A stretch of 64,000 nt of DNA from assembly GCA_013287475.1 (NCBI GenBank), contig JABDDT010000001.1, positions 35,339 to 99,338 on the forward strand, written 5' to 3'. Source of the stretch: Bacteroidota bacterium. GTDB taxonomy: Bacteria > Bacteroidota > Bacteroidia > Chitinophagales > Chitinophagaceae. The translations under genes were made by a program, and so were the position numbers. Positions 38,671 through 48,302 of this stretch are shown here, piece after piece. Positions within the stretch are counted from its first letter, which is position 1. The number at the start of each line of letters is the position of its first letter. The notes under the pieces are model-generated. The model did not search any database. It had not been told where the DNA came from and saw only the letters and a list, made by a program, of their open reading frames with translations.

Positions 38671-39489
38671 TTACTTCCTTCTGCTTTCAGCTGCTTTTTT
38701 AACACTCCCGAATTGAAGCAAAAGTTTTTTTGCTGTTTGATAATCGGTAATTCCTGTCTGATTCATAAGCATACTTGTACCTCTTTCTATTAGTTTGGTA
38801 TTGGTGAGCTGCATATTGACCATCCGCGTATCTTCCACCCTTCCTATTCGGATCATCACAGTTGTAGAAATCATATTCAGAACAAGTTTCTGCGCAGTGC
38901 CGCTTTTCATCCGGGTGCTGCCGGTAACAAACTCCGGACCTACTATCACTTCCACAGGATAATCAGATGCTGCTGCCAGCGGTGTACCCGGATTACAAGT
39001 TACACACCCAGTAGTTATACCTTTCTGCCGGCATTTTTCCAGTGCACCGATAACATAAGGGGTTGTACCGCTGGCGGCTATTCCAATGACCACATCTTTT
39101 TCATTTACTTCAAATTCGGAGAGATCAAGCCATCCCTGCTCACGGTCATCTTCGGCATTTTCTACAGGTGTACGAATTGCTTTTTCTCCTCCTGCAATCA
39201 GTCCGATGATCAAACCATAAGGCATCCCATAAGTAGGCGGAATTTCACTGGCATCAAGAATACCCAATCGGCCACTTGTACCGGCTCCAAGATAAAATAA
39301 GCGGCCGCCGCTGAGCATTTTATCGGTGACGATTTCTGTAAGTTTTTCAATCTGAGGTATAGACTGGGAGACCGCCAGGGGCACCTGTTGATCTTCCCTA
39401 TTAATAAAAGTGAGAAGCTCACGTGTGCTCATTTTTTCCAGATGTCGGTAAGGACCCTGCTCTTCTGTTATCTTTTCAAAGTCCATCAT
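38671..39489 (-). CDS. murQ: N-acetylmuramic acid 6-phosphate etherase
   Basis: LGAGTSGRLGILDASEIPPTYG; SGTTPYVIGAL; GSTRMKSGTAQKLVLNMIST. Confidence 0.96.
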   Translation of the reverse strand: MMDFEKITEEQGPYRHLEKMSTRELLTFINREDQQVPLAVSQSIPQIEKLTEIVTDKMLSGGRLFYLGAGTSGRLGILDASEIPPTYGMPYGLIIGLIAGGEKAIRTPVENAEDDREQGWLDLSEFEVNEKDVVIGIAASGTTPYVIGALEKCRQKGITTGCVTCNPGTPLAAASDYPVEVIVGPEFVTGSTRMKSGTAQKLVLNMISTTVMIRIGRVEDTRMVNMQLTNTKLIERGTSMLMNQTGITDYQTAKKLLLQFGSVKKAAESRRK

Positions 39490-40328
39490 TTATTTTTATG
39501 ATAAGCAATCAATCCATCCATTGGCTTTCTTAAAAACTTACCAATTTCCCAGCCAAATGATTTACAAAGTTCTTTCAGAATATCCTGAAACCCAAAAGCA
39601 ACACTTCCTGTAAAATAAATTGGTATTTTCCCGGCTTCAGGATAACGAGCCAGATGTATAGAAAAAAAATCAAAAAGTCCGTCCTCAATAATATTTTCTA
39701 TCATATAATGTCCGCGGTTTTCAGCCAGAAATATCGTGAAAGAAGCAATATACCGATTGGGCAATGGTTTTTTATAAACTGAGTCGAGTATATCTGAAAC
39801 TGTTACACTATATTTTTTACGAAATTTATTATGCAATTCAGCATCGAAAATTTTGTATAATAAATATTGAAGCACTTTTTTCCCGAGATAGGCCCCGCTG
39901 CCTTCATCTCCCAATACATAACCAAGTCCAGGGCTATTACGAATAATTTTCTTTCCATTATAATAGCCAGAATTACTGCCCGTTCCCAATATTGCAACGA
40001 GGCCTTTGTTTTTTCCGCAGAGTGCTCTCGCAGCGCCTGTCAGATCATGTTCAATTTCAATCCATGCTTTCGGGAACACTTTTTTAATGGCTCTTCGCAC
40101 CAGAGCCCTGTTTGAAGCAGAAGCACAACCAGTTCCGTAAAAATATATATGAGTAGGCTTATTTTTATTTAATGCCGGTAAAAGTTCATTCTGCATCAAT
40201 GCCACAAGTTGCAATTCATTTAGGAAATAAGGGCTTGCACCCTGGGTATTTATGAATTGTTTCCGGCCATTTGATATAAAACACCATTCACATTTGGTAG
40301 AACCACTATCCGCAATCAGTATAGGCAT
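39486..40328 (-). CDS. BadF/BcrA-type ATPase, probable N-acetylglucosamine kinase
   Basis: IADSGSTKCEW, AILGTGSNSGYYNG, GYVLGDEGSGAYLG; overlaps murQ start by 4 nt. Confidence 0.88.
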   Translation of the reverse strand: MPILIADSGSTKCEWCFISNGRKQFINTQGASPYFLNELQLVALMQNELLPALNKNKPTHIYFYGTGCASASNRALVRRAIKKVFPKAWIEIEHDLTGAARALCGKNKGLVAILGTGSNSGYYNGKKIIRNSPGLGYVLGDEGSGAYLGKKVLQYLLYKIFDAELHNKFRKKYSVTVSDILDSVYKKPLPNRYIASFTIFLAENRGHYMIENIIEDGLFDFFSIHLARYPEAGKIPIYFTGSVAFGFQDILKELCKSFGWEIGKFLRKPMDGLIAYHKNK

Positions 40329-40446
40329 ATTAACTTTTTAAAGTTTTCGGGGCGAAGGTATATTGTTTATGGTGTAAGGTAAATATACCATCAGTTACAG
40401 ATCATTTCTTTGCTAAATTTGCAGCACATCAGGTGAAATCAAATAC

Positions 40447-42063
40447 ATGAAAAAACTGAACTTCTGGCTGCCCCTTTTATTCGCTGTGGTTATGATTCTG
40501 GGAATGTTAATCGGATTCAGACTTTATCCAAGTACCAGTACCGGAGGATTTTTTAAAACAGGAAAACTGAGTCCCGTCCAGGAAGTGCTGGATATCATCA
40601 ATGATAAGTATGTGGATTCTGTTCAGGAAGATTCATTGAGCGAAGAAGCAATCCAGGGTTTACTTTCCCACCTGGATCCGCATTCCTATTATATTCCGGC
40701 TGTTGACCAGGTAGAAATGAATGAAGACCTGCAGGGCAATTTCCAGGGAATTGGCGTGGAATTTCAAATATTAAATGACACCGTAAATGTAACCAATGTG
40801 ATCAGCGGGGGGCCCAGTGATAAAGCAGGACTCCAGGTTGGGGACCAGATCATCCGGGTAAATGATTCCGTTGTCGCAGGTAATGGTATTACTGCAGAAA
40901 AGATAAAAAAATTGCTGCGTGGGCCTGGAGCAAGCATGGTAAATCTGACTATGTTTCGGGATCATGTTCCCAAACAATTCACGATCCTGCGTGGGGTGAT
41001 TCCCTTGCCTGCTTTAGATGCAGCGTATATGATTGACAAAGAATCGGGTTATATCAGGATCAACAAGTTTTCCAGAACCACTTACCAAGAATTTATGGAG
41101 GCCTTAGAGCCATTAGAAAAACAAGGTATGAAAAAACTTGTTTTAGACATCCGGGGAAATGGTGGTGGTATCGTGGATGAAGCTGTGAATATGGCTGATG
41201 AGTTTCTTGGTAATGATGAATTGATAGTTTATACGGAAGGAAGGAAAAGCCCAAGAAAAGAATATCATGCCCAAAGACCCGGAAGTTTTGAAACCGGGAA
41301 ACTCATACTCCTGGTGGATGAAGGAACAGCATCAGCCAGTGAAATCCTTGCAGGTGCCTTGCAGGACTGGGATAGGGCAAGTATAGTTGGCCGCCGGACT
41401 TTTGGCAAGGGTTTGGTACAGGAGCCTTTCGAATTGAATGACGGAAGCGAACTTCGTCTGACAATTGCCCGATATTATACTCCATTGGGGCGAAGTATCC
41501 AAAAACCATATAATAAAGGCCGTGAAGCTTATAATGAAGAAGTGATCGATCGTTTTCACAATGGTGAGGTAATTCATGGAGATACTTCCAATATTCACTC
41601 CGGGCCTGTTTTCAAAACGCCATCAGGCAGACTGGTTTACGGAGGTGGAGGAATCACTCCCGACTTTTTTGTGGCCCTTGATACAACACAAATTTCAAGG
41701 AATGTAAGCGCACTATATATCAGCGGAGATTTGAATAACTTTATTTACGAATATTTTATTCGTCACCAGGCCGAGTTAAAACAGTTCCAATCACCTGCGG
41801 CATTTTATACCGGTTTCAAAAAAGATGCTGAAGTATGGAATGAACTTCTTGCTTATACAAAAAAGGATTCTATCAATCTGGAGGGTATTGATCCTGTGAA
41901 CCGAAGCCAGGTGGAAATAAGAGTGAAGGCCTTTCTCGCGAGATTTATCTGGCGTACTCAGGGCTATTTTTATATAATGAACCAAACAGACCCTGTTTTA
42001 ATAAAAGCAATGGAGTTATTGGAAGCCAACAACTCCATTCCAACAGCAGTGAAGACCAATTAA
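40447..42063 (+). CDS. S41 family C-terminal processing peptidase
   Basis: PDZ domain GGPSDKAGLQVGDQIIRVND; catalytic GTASASEILAGALQDWDRASIVG...TFGKGLVQ. Confidence 0.95.
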   Translation: MKKLNFWLPLLFAVVMILGMLIGFRLYPSTSTGGFFKTGKLSPVQEVLDIINDKYVDSVQEDSLSEEAIQGLLSHLDPHSYYIPAVDQVEMNEDLQGNFQGIGVEFQILNDTVNVTNVISGGPSDKAGLQVGDQIIRVNDSVVAGNGITAEKIKKLLRGPGASMVNLTMFRDHVPKQFTILRGVIPLPALDAAYMIDKESGYIRINKFSRTTYQEFMEALEPLEKQGMKKLVLDIRGNGGGIVDEAVNMADEFLGNDELIVYTEGRKSPRKEYHAQRPGSFETGKLILLVDEGTASASEILAGALQDWDRASIVGRRTFGKGLVQEPFELNDGSELRLTIARYYTPLGRSIQKPYNKGREAYNEEVIDRFHNGEVIHGDTSNIHSGPVFKTPSGRLVYGGGGITPDFFVALDTTQISRNVSALYISGDLNNFIYEYFIRHQAELKQFQSPAAFYTGFKKDAEVWNELLAYTKKDSINLEGIDPVNRSQVEIRVKAFLARFIWRTQGYFYIMNQTDPVLIKAMELLEANNSIPTAVKTN

Positions 42064-42455
42064 AGCACTTGATTGTCCGGCAATTGTTTTCTTTCAATCT
42101 TATAAGACATGATTAGACCGATTCCTCCCCCAATGGCAATCAGGGCAAAGTAAATAGGTACATTGGCGTCATCGTTCCCAAAACCATGTGCTGCATGTAT
42201 TCGAACGCTATATAAAAAGAAATTGTCCATGAGATAAGCAATAAATAACCCGATACCGGACCCCACCAGTAACAGACCCCACTTGAGATTACGGAAAGGG
42301 GCCGGACGTCTTTCCAGTTTCAATTTCGGATCGAGGCCCTTCTCAATCATGGCCATATTTTCCTTGTTATTGATATACCTGATGCCGAAAATCAATGCAC
42401 AAATAGAAAGACTGCTAAGAATAAGCCAAAAAAATACCAGTTGATCGGGTCCCAT
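42060..42455 (-). CDS. small integral membrane protein (DUF6249-like)
   Basis: About 3 TM segments, ENMAMIEKGLDPKLKLERR motif. Confidence 0.65.
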   Translation of the reverse strand: MGPDQLVFFWLILSSLSICALIFGIRYINNKENMAMIEKGLDPKLKLERRPAPFRNLKWGLLLVGSGIGLFIAYLMDNFFLYSVRIHAAHGFGNDDANVPIYFALIAIGGGIGLIMSYKIERKQLPDNQVL

Positions 42456-42543
42456 ATACTTTTTATTTAATTTTTATCAATTGTTTTCTACCCCTATCAG
42501 ACTACACCATTTGGGCTTAGGTTACAAGAACTGACAGTTTTTT

Positions 42544-42574
42544 ACACTCCCACACTCCCATACTCCCATACTTT
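42544..42574. repeat. three tandem ACTCCCAC/T units
   Basis: ACACTCCCACACTCCCATACTCCCATACTTTC in a divergent intergenic region. Confidence 0.85.
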
Positions 42575-42628
42575 CTTTAAATGTACCTTAGCCTGTAACC
42601 ATGATCTAATATATAACGTCTTATCCTT

Positions 42629-43219
42629 GTGGTAATAAGCGGGCAACCAGATGACCAGATCATTGACAGGATCCTTAAAGGGGAGCAGTCTGTGTTTGCT
42701 TTGTTGGTAGAAAAGTACAAAAATTATGTCTTCACCCTTGTTCTAAGGTTTACTGAGAACAGGGAAGATGCTGAAGAAATTGCCCAGGATGTTTTTGTAA
42801 AAGCATATCGCTCATTGGCTGATTTTCGCGGGGACTCAAAATTCAGTACCTGGTTATTTACCATTACCCGCACAACCTGTCTTAGTTTTTTAAGAAAGAA
42901 AAAACTGGATATTATTTCTCTTGACAATGAAAGAAACGGCATCCAGGCAGAAAACAGGGAATCAGGTTTCAGTGCCAATGGAATTGAACAAAAATCAAAG
43001 CATACCATGCTGAATCAGGCCATTTCAATGCTTAGCCCTGACGACGCCCAGGTACTCAATCTTTTTTATAAAGGTGATCAGACTCTTGAGGAAATAGGTA
43101 AAATAATGCGCCTGGATCCTAATACTGTAAAAGTGAAACTTCACAGGGCAAGACAACGTCTAAAGGAAAAGATGGAAAAACATTTTTCTCATGAAGTACG
43201 GGAAATATATGCGGATTAA
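42629..43219 (+). CDS. RNA polymerase ECF-type sigma factor
   Basis: RFTENREDAEEIAQDVFVKAYRSLADFRGDSKFSTWLFTITRTTCLSFLRKKK. Confidence 0.93.
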   Translation: MVISGQPDDQIIDRILKGEQSVFALLVEKYKNYVFTLVLRFTENREDAEEIAQDVFVKAYRSLADFRGDSKFSTWLFTITRTTCLSFLRKKKLDIISLDNERNGIQAENRESGFSANGIEQKSKHTMLNQAISMLSPDDAQVLNLFYKGDQTLEEIGKIMRLDPNTVKVKLHRARQRLKEKMEKHFSHEVREIYAD

Positions 43220-43268
43220 GGGAGAATTAAAACATTCTTATGGATATTTTATTATTAAAAGAAATGAT

Positions 43269-43805
43269 ATGGAGCAAGAAATGGAAAAACTTATTTGGGA
43301 ATATATTGACGGACTTGCCGATGCAACCTTGAAAGCGGACATTTCAAAGCATATTGCGGAAGATCCGGTCTGGCACAATAAATATATCGAGCTGATGAAC
43401 ATTCATGAAATGCTTCAGAAAGAAGATCTTGAAATGCCCTCTCTTCGCTTTACTAAAAATATTATGGAAGAAATCGCTCATTTACATGTAGCGCCTGCAA
43501 CAAAAAATTATATCAATAAAAATGTGATCCGCGGGTTTATGGCTTTTTTCCTGGTCATGATCGGAGGATTATTTATCTATTTTATCGGACAGATTCATTG
43601 GAGCAGTAATTCAACAGGTAATCTGATACCTGCATATAGTCTTAATGCCAATAAAGTAAACTGGAGCCTTCTATTAAATAATACTTATGTAAATATTTTT
43701 ATTGGCATCAACGTTATGCTTGGTCTTATACTTGTTGATAAATATATGCAGGGAAAGAAAAATTCCAGGGATGCTGGTCGCCTGACCAAAGGGGACAGTG
43801 CCTAA
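43269..43805 (+). CDS. putative membrane anti-sigma factor partner
   Basis: MEQEMEKLIWEYIDGLADATLKADISKHIAEDP N-terminus plus two TM helices; follows sigma gene. Confidence 0.65.
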   Translation: MEQEMEKLIWEYIDGLADATLKADISKHIAEDPVWHNKYIELMNIHEMLQKEDLEMPSLRFTKNIMEEIAHLHVAPATKNYINKNVIRGFMAFFLVMIGGLFIYFIGQIHWSSNSTGNLIPAYSLNANKVNWSLLLNNTYVNIFIGINVMLGLILVDKYMQGKKNSRDAGRLTKGDSA

Positions 43806-43824
43806 TCATTTGTACATTTGCTTC

Positions 43825-45192
43825 ATGGATATAAAAAATAATATTCTTGAAACGATCGGCAATACGCCACTTATCCGCTTAAATAAAATTACACGGGATA
43901 TTCCTGGTATCGTCGTAGCCAAAGTTGATTATTTCAATCCCGGTAATTCCATTAAAGACCGGATGGCTGTAAAGATGATTGAAGTAGCCGAACAGGAAGG
44001 CAAACTTAAACCTGGTGGAACTATTATTGAATGCACCAGTGGAAATACAGGAATGGGTTTGGCTTTGGCAGCCATCGTAAAAGGATATAAATGTATTTTT
44101 ACCACGACAGATAAACAATCGAAAGAAAAATCCGATATTCTTAAAGCCGTGGGTGCTGAGGTAATTGTTTGCCCAACAAATGTCGAACCAGATGATCCAC
44201 GAAGTTATTATTCGATTGCCCGGAGACTAGCCAAAGAAATTCCAAATTCCTTTCATTGCAATCAATACGATAATCTTGCAAACCGGCTTGCTCATTATGA
44301 AACCACAGGCCCTGAAATCTGGAAACAAACAGAAGGAAAAATCACACACCTTGTTTGTACCGCGGGAACTGGTGGTACAATTACAGGAACTGCGATGTTT
44401 TTAAAGGAGAAAAATCCCGCCATTCAGATATGGGCAATAGATGTTTTCGGATCACTGCTTACAAAATATTTCAATACGGGAGAGATTGATATGAATGAAG
44501 TTCATCCATACGTGTCAGAAGGCTTCGGAGAAGATTTTATTCCAGAGAACTATGATATGTCTGTAATCGACCATTTCGAGCAGGTTACCGATAAAGCCGG
44601 CGCAATAATGGCCCGTCGTCTCGCTAAAGATGAAGGATTATTTTGTGGATACAGTGCTGGTAGTTGTTTGCAGGGATTAATTCAATTAAAAAATAAATTA
44701 AAAAAGGATGATCTGGTCGTTTGTATTTTTCATGATCATGGCAGCCGATATGTCGCAAAAATCTATAATGATCAATGGATGATGGAACGGGGATTTCTTG
44801 ACGTTAAAACTTTTCGAGATATAGTCAATTCGCGTGGTATTAGCACACTGGTAACAATTAATCCTGAACAAACAGTTGGCGAAGCTTTTGACAGAATGAA
44901 GGAATTGCATATCGAAAATATTCCTGTTGTAAAGGAAGGCATTCCAATAGGCGCTGTAAGTGAAAGTGGATTATTCAATATCATCATAAGCAATGGATCC
45001 GATATCAGACATAAAAAAATTCACGAAGTAATCGAAGCTCCATATCCAGTAGTTTCTTATGATACACCAGTTGAAAGAATCAACTCACTCATAAGTAAAG
45101 AGAATGGCGCCGTGCTCGCAAAAGATGATAGTGGTAATTTTCATATAGTTACAAAGTATGATGTGCTCCAGTCTTTTACTAACAAGGCATAA
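43825..45192 (+). CDS. cystathionine beta-synthase-like PLP enzyme with C-terminal CBS domains
   Basis: NTPLIRLNKI, VDYFNPGNSIKDRMA, ECTSGNTGMGLALAA; two C-terminal CBS motifs. Confidence 0.93.
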   Translation: MDIKNNILETIGNTPLIRLNKITRDIPGIVVAKVDYFNPGNSIKDRMAVKMIEVAEQEGKLKPGGTIIECTSGNTGMGLALAAIVKGYKCIFTTTDKQSKEKSDILKAVGAEVIVCPTNVEPDDPRSYYSIARRLAKEIPNSFHCNQYDNLANRLAHYETTGPEIWKQTEGKITHLVCTAGTGGTITGTAMFLKEKNPAIQIWAIDVFGSLLTKYFNTGEIDMNEVHPYVSEGFGEDFIPENYDMSVIDHFEQVTDKAGAIMARRLAKDEGLFCGYSAGSCLQGLIQLKNKLKKDDLVVCIFHDHGSRYVAKIYNDQWMMERGFLDVKTFRDIVNSRGISTLVTINPEQTVGEAFDRMKELHIENIPVVKEGIPIGAVSESGLFNIIISNGSDIRHKKIHEVIEAPYPVVSYDTPVERINSLISKENGAVLAKDDSGNFHIVTKYDVLQSFTNKA

Positions 45193-45339
45193 ATTTCGAT
45201 ACTGCACGTAAATCTACGATTCGGAGAATTCGTTAAACTACCAGCTTCAGTGTAAATCATGAACTGTTAAAATCAGGCAAAAAGGCTATTGTTGTTAATA
45301 TGTGTATAAGTTAATTTTGATAGTGAAGTTGATTGATAA

Positions 45340-45720
45340 ATACTCAATCCCGACATATCCAAAAACCGACCAAAGTTCTTATATCCAATATCCGACAGAA
45401 TTTCCAAGTAAAATCCGATATCAGTCAACTTCTTTTTTTCTTACCCTGAGAAACCGAATCCGATCCTATTTGAAAGACCCTGATCCTATTTTGAAAACCT
45501 GTCCTGTAAGAAAAACCTGAACCCTTCCCAAGAAATCAAACCTGTCCTGTAGAAACCATTTCCTATTCCGAAGCGGAGATCCAAATCCTGTAAAAACCTG
45601 ATCCCGGCTCTGGAACCGACCTTATTCCTTAAATCTGATCCTTGAAACAACCACCCTGAAGTCCAATTCCATGGGGAAACCGGTAACAGTTCCAGTACTC
45701 GATTTTAAAACAAACTGTTT
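45340..45720. other. strand-biased intergenic region with degenerate ACCTGTCCTGTA-type repeats
   Basis: AAACCTGTCCTGTA at 45495-45508 and 45538-45551 (43-bp spacing) plus related CCTGATCC and TCCTGTAAAAACCTG variants; no convincing ORF. Confidence 0.5.
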
Positions 45721-45729
45721 ATCCCGCGT

Positions 45730-45765
45730 CCTCCTGCTAAGTTTTTTATATAATTTAGCAGGAGG
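45730..45765. repeat. 11-bp perfect inverted repeat
   Basis: CCTCCTGCTAA - 14 nt - TTAGCAGGAGG. Confidence 0.85.
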
Positions 45766-45828
45766 TACCCATAGGAGGCTAAAGGCAGTAGCTTTTAGTT
45801 TAAATAAATGATCTTTGTCCAAAGATTA

Positions 45829-46938
45829 ATGATGAATTTTTCATTCGACGTTAACACGCCGGATAATAATCAATCTAATAAGCCTTCCCGGAAGAAACCC
45901 ATTTTCCCAGTAAATGATTTACTTCGGAATTATCTCCAGCTCCATGGTCGTGAAGTGAAATTACCCGTTTCATATAATGACCTGCTGCATGTTGCTTACG
46001 CAGTTCCTTTAAAAGATAAAAATGGTAAAGACAGTTTATGGGAAACCGTTTCATATGACATGCAACACTGGCAATATATCCGGTCAGGACTCGTAAAAAT
46101 GTATGCTATATTAAAAACTGAAGGTGACCTGACTTTCAGTAAACATCTTGATGTAGCCCGTGTGGATTTCTGCAGTTTTGCCAACTCAAGTCCTTTCAGG
46201 ATACGAATCGTTAATAAATTTAACGACAACTACGATCATTTTTATATCAAACAGGCAGATTCATCTCGAGTATACGGCCTCGAACTGGAGCATTTGTTGT
46301 CTCCAAACCGTATCAGCTTTTTCACTCATCAGCAAACATTGATAGAAGACCATATACCCGGAATCCCTGGTGATATCTTTATTATGCATTATTTAAATGA
46401 GCCAATAACCAACAGGATCCGGTTTGCTAAAGAGTTTGTGAAATTCAACGAACGTTGTTTTGTGCGTTTACTGGGTGATATGCGATCTTATAATTTCGTT
46501 GTAGATATCACTCCGGATATTGAAGATTTCCAATATCGTATCCGGGCCATAGATTTTGACCAGCAGTCTTATGAAGGAAGAAAAAATATTTATCTGCCAC
46601 AATTTTTTAAAGAGAATAAATCTCTGGTTGAAATCTGTATTAAATATTTAAACCAGGATTCCATTACCCAGTATCAAACAGAAGAAAGGACAATGATGGC
46701 ATTTCGTGTTGCTTCTTCAAGATTCAGATTAATGCACCTGCTTAATATTATGTCGACCGATAATATTTCAACACAGGAAAAGCTTATACAATTACGTGAA
46801 GAGCTTGCATCGGAATTCCATGCCCCTGTATTTCTAAAATGCCGATCAATGGGCCAGCTGGTTAAAAGGCAGTTAAAACAAACTCTCCAAAAAAATCTCG
46901 CACTGATCCAAAAAAACCTGGGAAAATTCCAGGACTGA
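45829..46938 (+). CDS. conserved hypothetical protein
   Basis: Long ORF without overlapping competitor; no recognised family. Confidence 0.75.
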   Translation: MMNFSFDVNTPDNNQSNKPSRKKPIFPVNDLLRNYLQLHGREVKLPVSYNDLLHVAYAVPLKDKNGKDSLWETVSYDMQHWQYIRSGLVKMYAILKTEGDLTFSKHLDVARVDFCSFANSSPFRIRIVNKFNDNYDHFYIKQADSSRVYGLELEHLLSPNRISFFTHQQTLIEDHIPGIPGDIFIMHYLNEPITNRIRFAKEFVKFNERCFVRLLGDMRSYNFVVDITPDIEDFQYRIRAIDFDQQSYEGRKNIYLPQFFKENKSLVEICIKYLNQDSITQYQTEERTMMAFRVASSRFRLMHLLNIMSTDNISTQEKLIQLREELASEFHAPVFLKCRSMGQLVKRQLKQTLQKNLALIQKNLGKFQD

Positions 46939-47058
46939 AAGATTTCTAAGATTCAGATTACGTATAGATTAAATTTTAGATGATTTTCAACGAATCCGCC
47001 CTGCTGGTGCGGGCCGGAACCCGTATCTTTGCATCCTTAAAACTTGAAATACAATCTC

Positions 47059-48126
47059 ATGGCAAAATTCAAAGCCGGTGTTTTATTTGGCGAAGAGCTG
47101 GAAGCTCTTTATCAGGATGCAAAAGAAAATGAATTTGCCATACCTGCAGTAAATGTTACCGGAACCGACACCATCAATGCAGCACTGGAAGGGGCAGCAA
47201 AAGTAAACTCCCCCATCATCATTCAATTTTCAAACGGAGGCGCCCAGTTTGTTGCAGGAAAAGGAATGCCTAACGATAAATTACAAGCAAATATTTATGG
47301 AGGCGTTTCAGGCGCTCTGCATATACATACAGTAGCAAAATATTACGGAGTTCCGGTTATCGTACATACCGATCATGCTGCTAAAAAATGGCTTCCCTGG
47401 ATAAGCGGATTACTGGACGCGGGCGAAGCATATTATAAAGAAAATAAACAACCTCTTTTCAGCTCACACATGCTGGATCTTTCGGAAGAGCCTCTGGAGG
47501 AAAATATTCATACTTCTGTTGAATTCTTTAAACGTATGAAGCCCCTCGGCATGGCAATAGAAATAGAACTCGGTGTGACGGGAGGAGAAGAAGATGGAGT
47601 AGATAACAGCGGAGTAGAGAATGATAAGTTATATACACAACCAGAACATGTTGCATATGCTTTTTCAGAATTAAGTAAAGTTGGAAACTTATTTGGGGTT
47701 GCTGCCGCATTCGGGAATGTGCATGGAGTATACAGCCCGGGGAATGTGGAACTTCGTCCGGTAATTCTCAAAAACAGCCAGGATTATATTGAGAAAAAAT
47801 TAAAAACAAAACCAAAACCTGTTTATTTCGTTTTTCATGGTGGTAGCGGTTCACCTCAAAATCAAATTCGCGAAGCTATCAGTTATGGTGCCATTAAAAT
47901 GAACCTTGATACAGATTTGCAATGGGCTTTCTGGGAAGGCGTTCAAAAATACTATAAGAAAAATGAAGCATACCTTCAGGGTCAGCTGGGTAATCCGGAA
48001 GGCGAACAAAAGCCCAATAAAAAATATTATGATCCACGAGTCTGGCTTCGTAAAGGGGAGGAAAGTTTCATAAATCGATTACAAACTGCTTTTGAAGATC
48101 TGAATTGCATAAATCGTAATGCATAA
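47059..48126 (+). CDS. fbaA: fructose-bisphosphate aldolase class II
   Basis: FAIPAVNVTGTDTINAALEGA, HTDHAAKKWLPW, FHGGSGSPQNQIREAISYGAIKMNLDTD. Confidence 0.97.
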   Translation: MAKFKAGVLFGEELEALYQDAKENEFAIPAVNVTGTDTINAALEGAAKVNSPIIIQFSNGGAQFVAGKGMPNDKLQANIYGGVSGALHIHTVAKYYGVPVIVHTDHAAKKWLPWISGLLDAGEAYYKENKQPLFSSHMLDLSEEPLEENIHTSVEFFKRMKPLGMAIEIELGVTGGEEDGVDNSGVENDKLYTQPEHVAYAFSELSKVGNLFGVAAAFGNVHGVYSPGNVELRPVILKNSQDYIEKKLKTKPKPVYFVFHGGSGSPQNQIREAISYGAIKMNLDTDLQWAFWEGVQKYYKKNEAYLQGQLGNPEGEQKPNKKYYDPRVWLRKGEESFINRLQTAFEDLNCINRNA

Positions 48127-48146
48127 ATTCTAAATCTTCTTTTTAG

Positions 48147-48182
48147 AATGGTGAAGGTGGGATTTCTACCGCTTTCACCATT
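48147..48182 (+). terminator. probable terminator after fbaA
   Basis: AATGGTGAA...TTTCACCATT hairpin followed by ATTATTTT. Confidence 0.6.
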
Positions 48183-48302
48183 ATTATTTTGGCACCTTCC
48201 ATCGCTTGTAATCCAACGACCATTCACCCTGCGGCACAACCTTACATCAAAGCTTTAGCCTTTAAGCTTTTAGCTTTAGTCTTATTTCCATATTTTCAGC
48301 GA

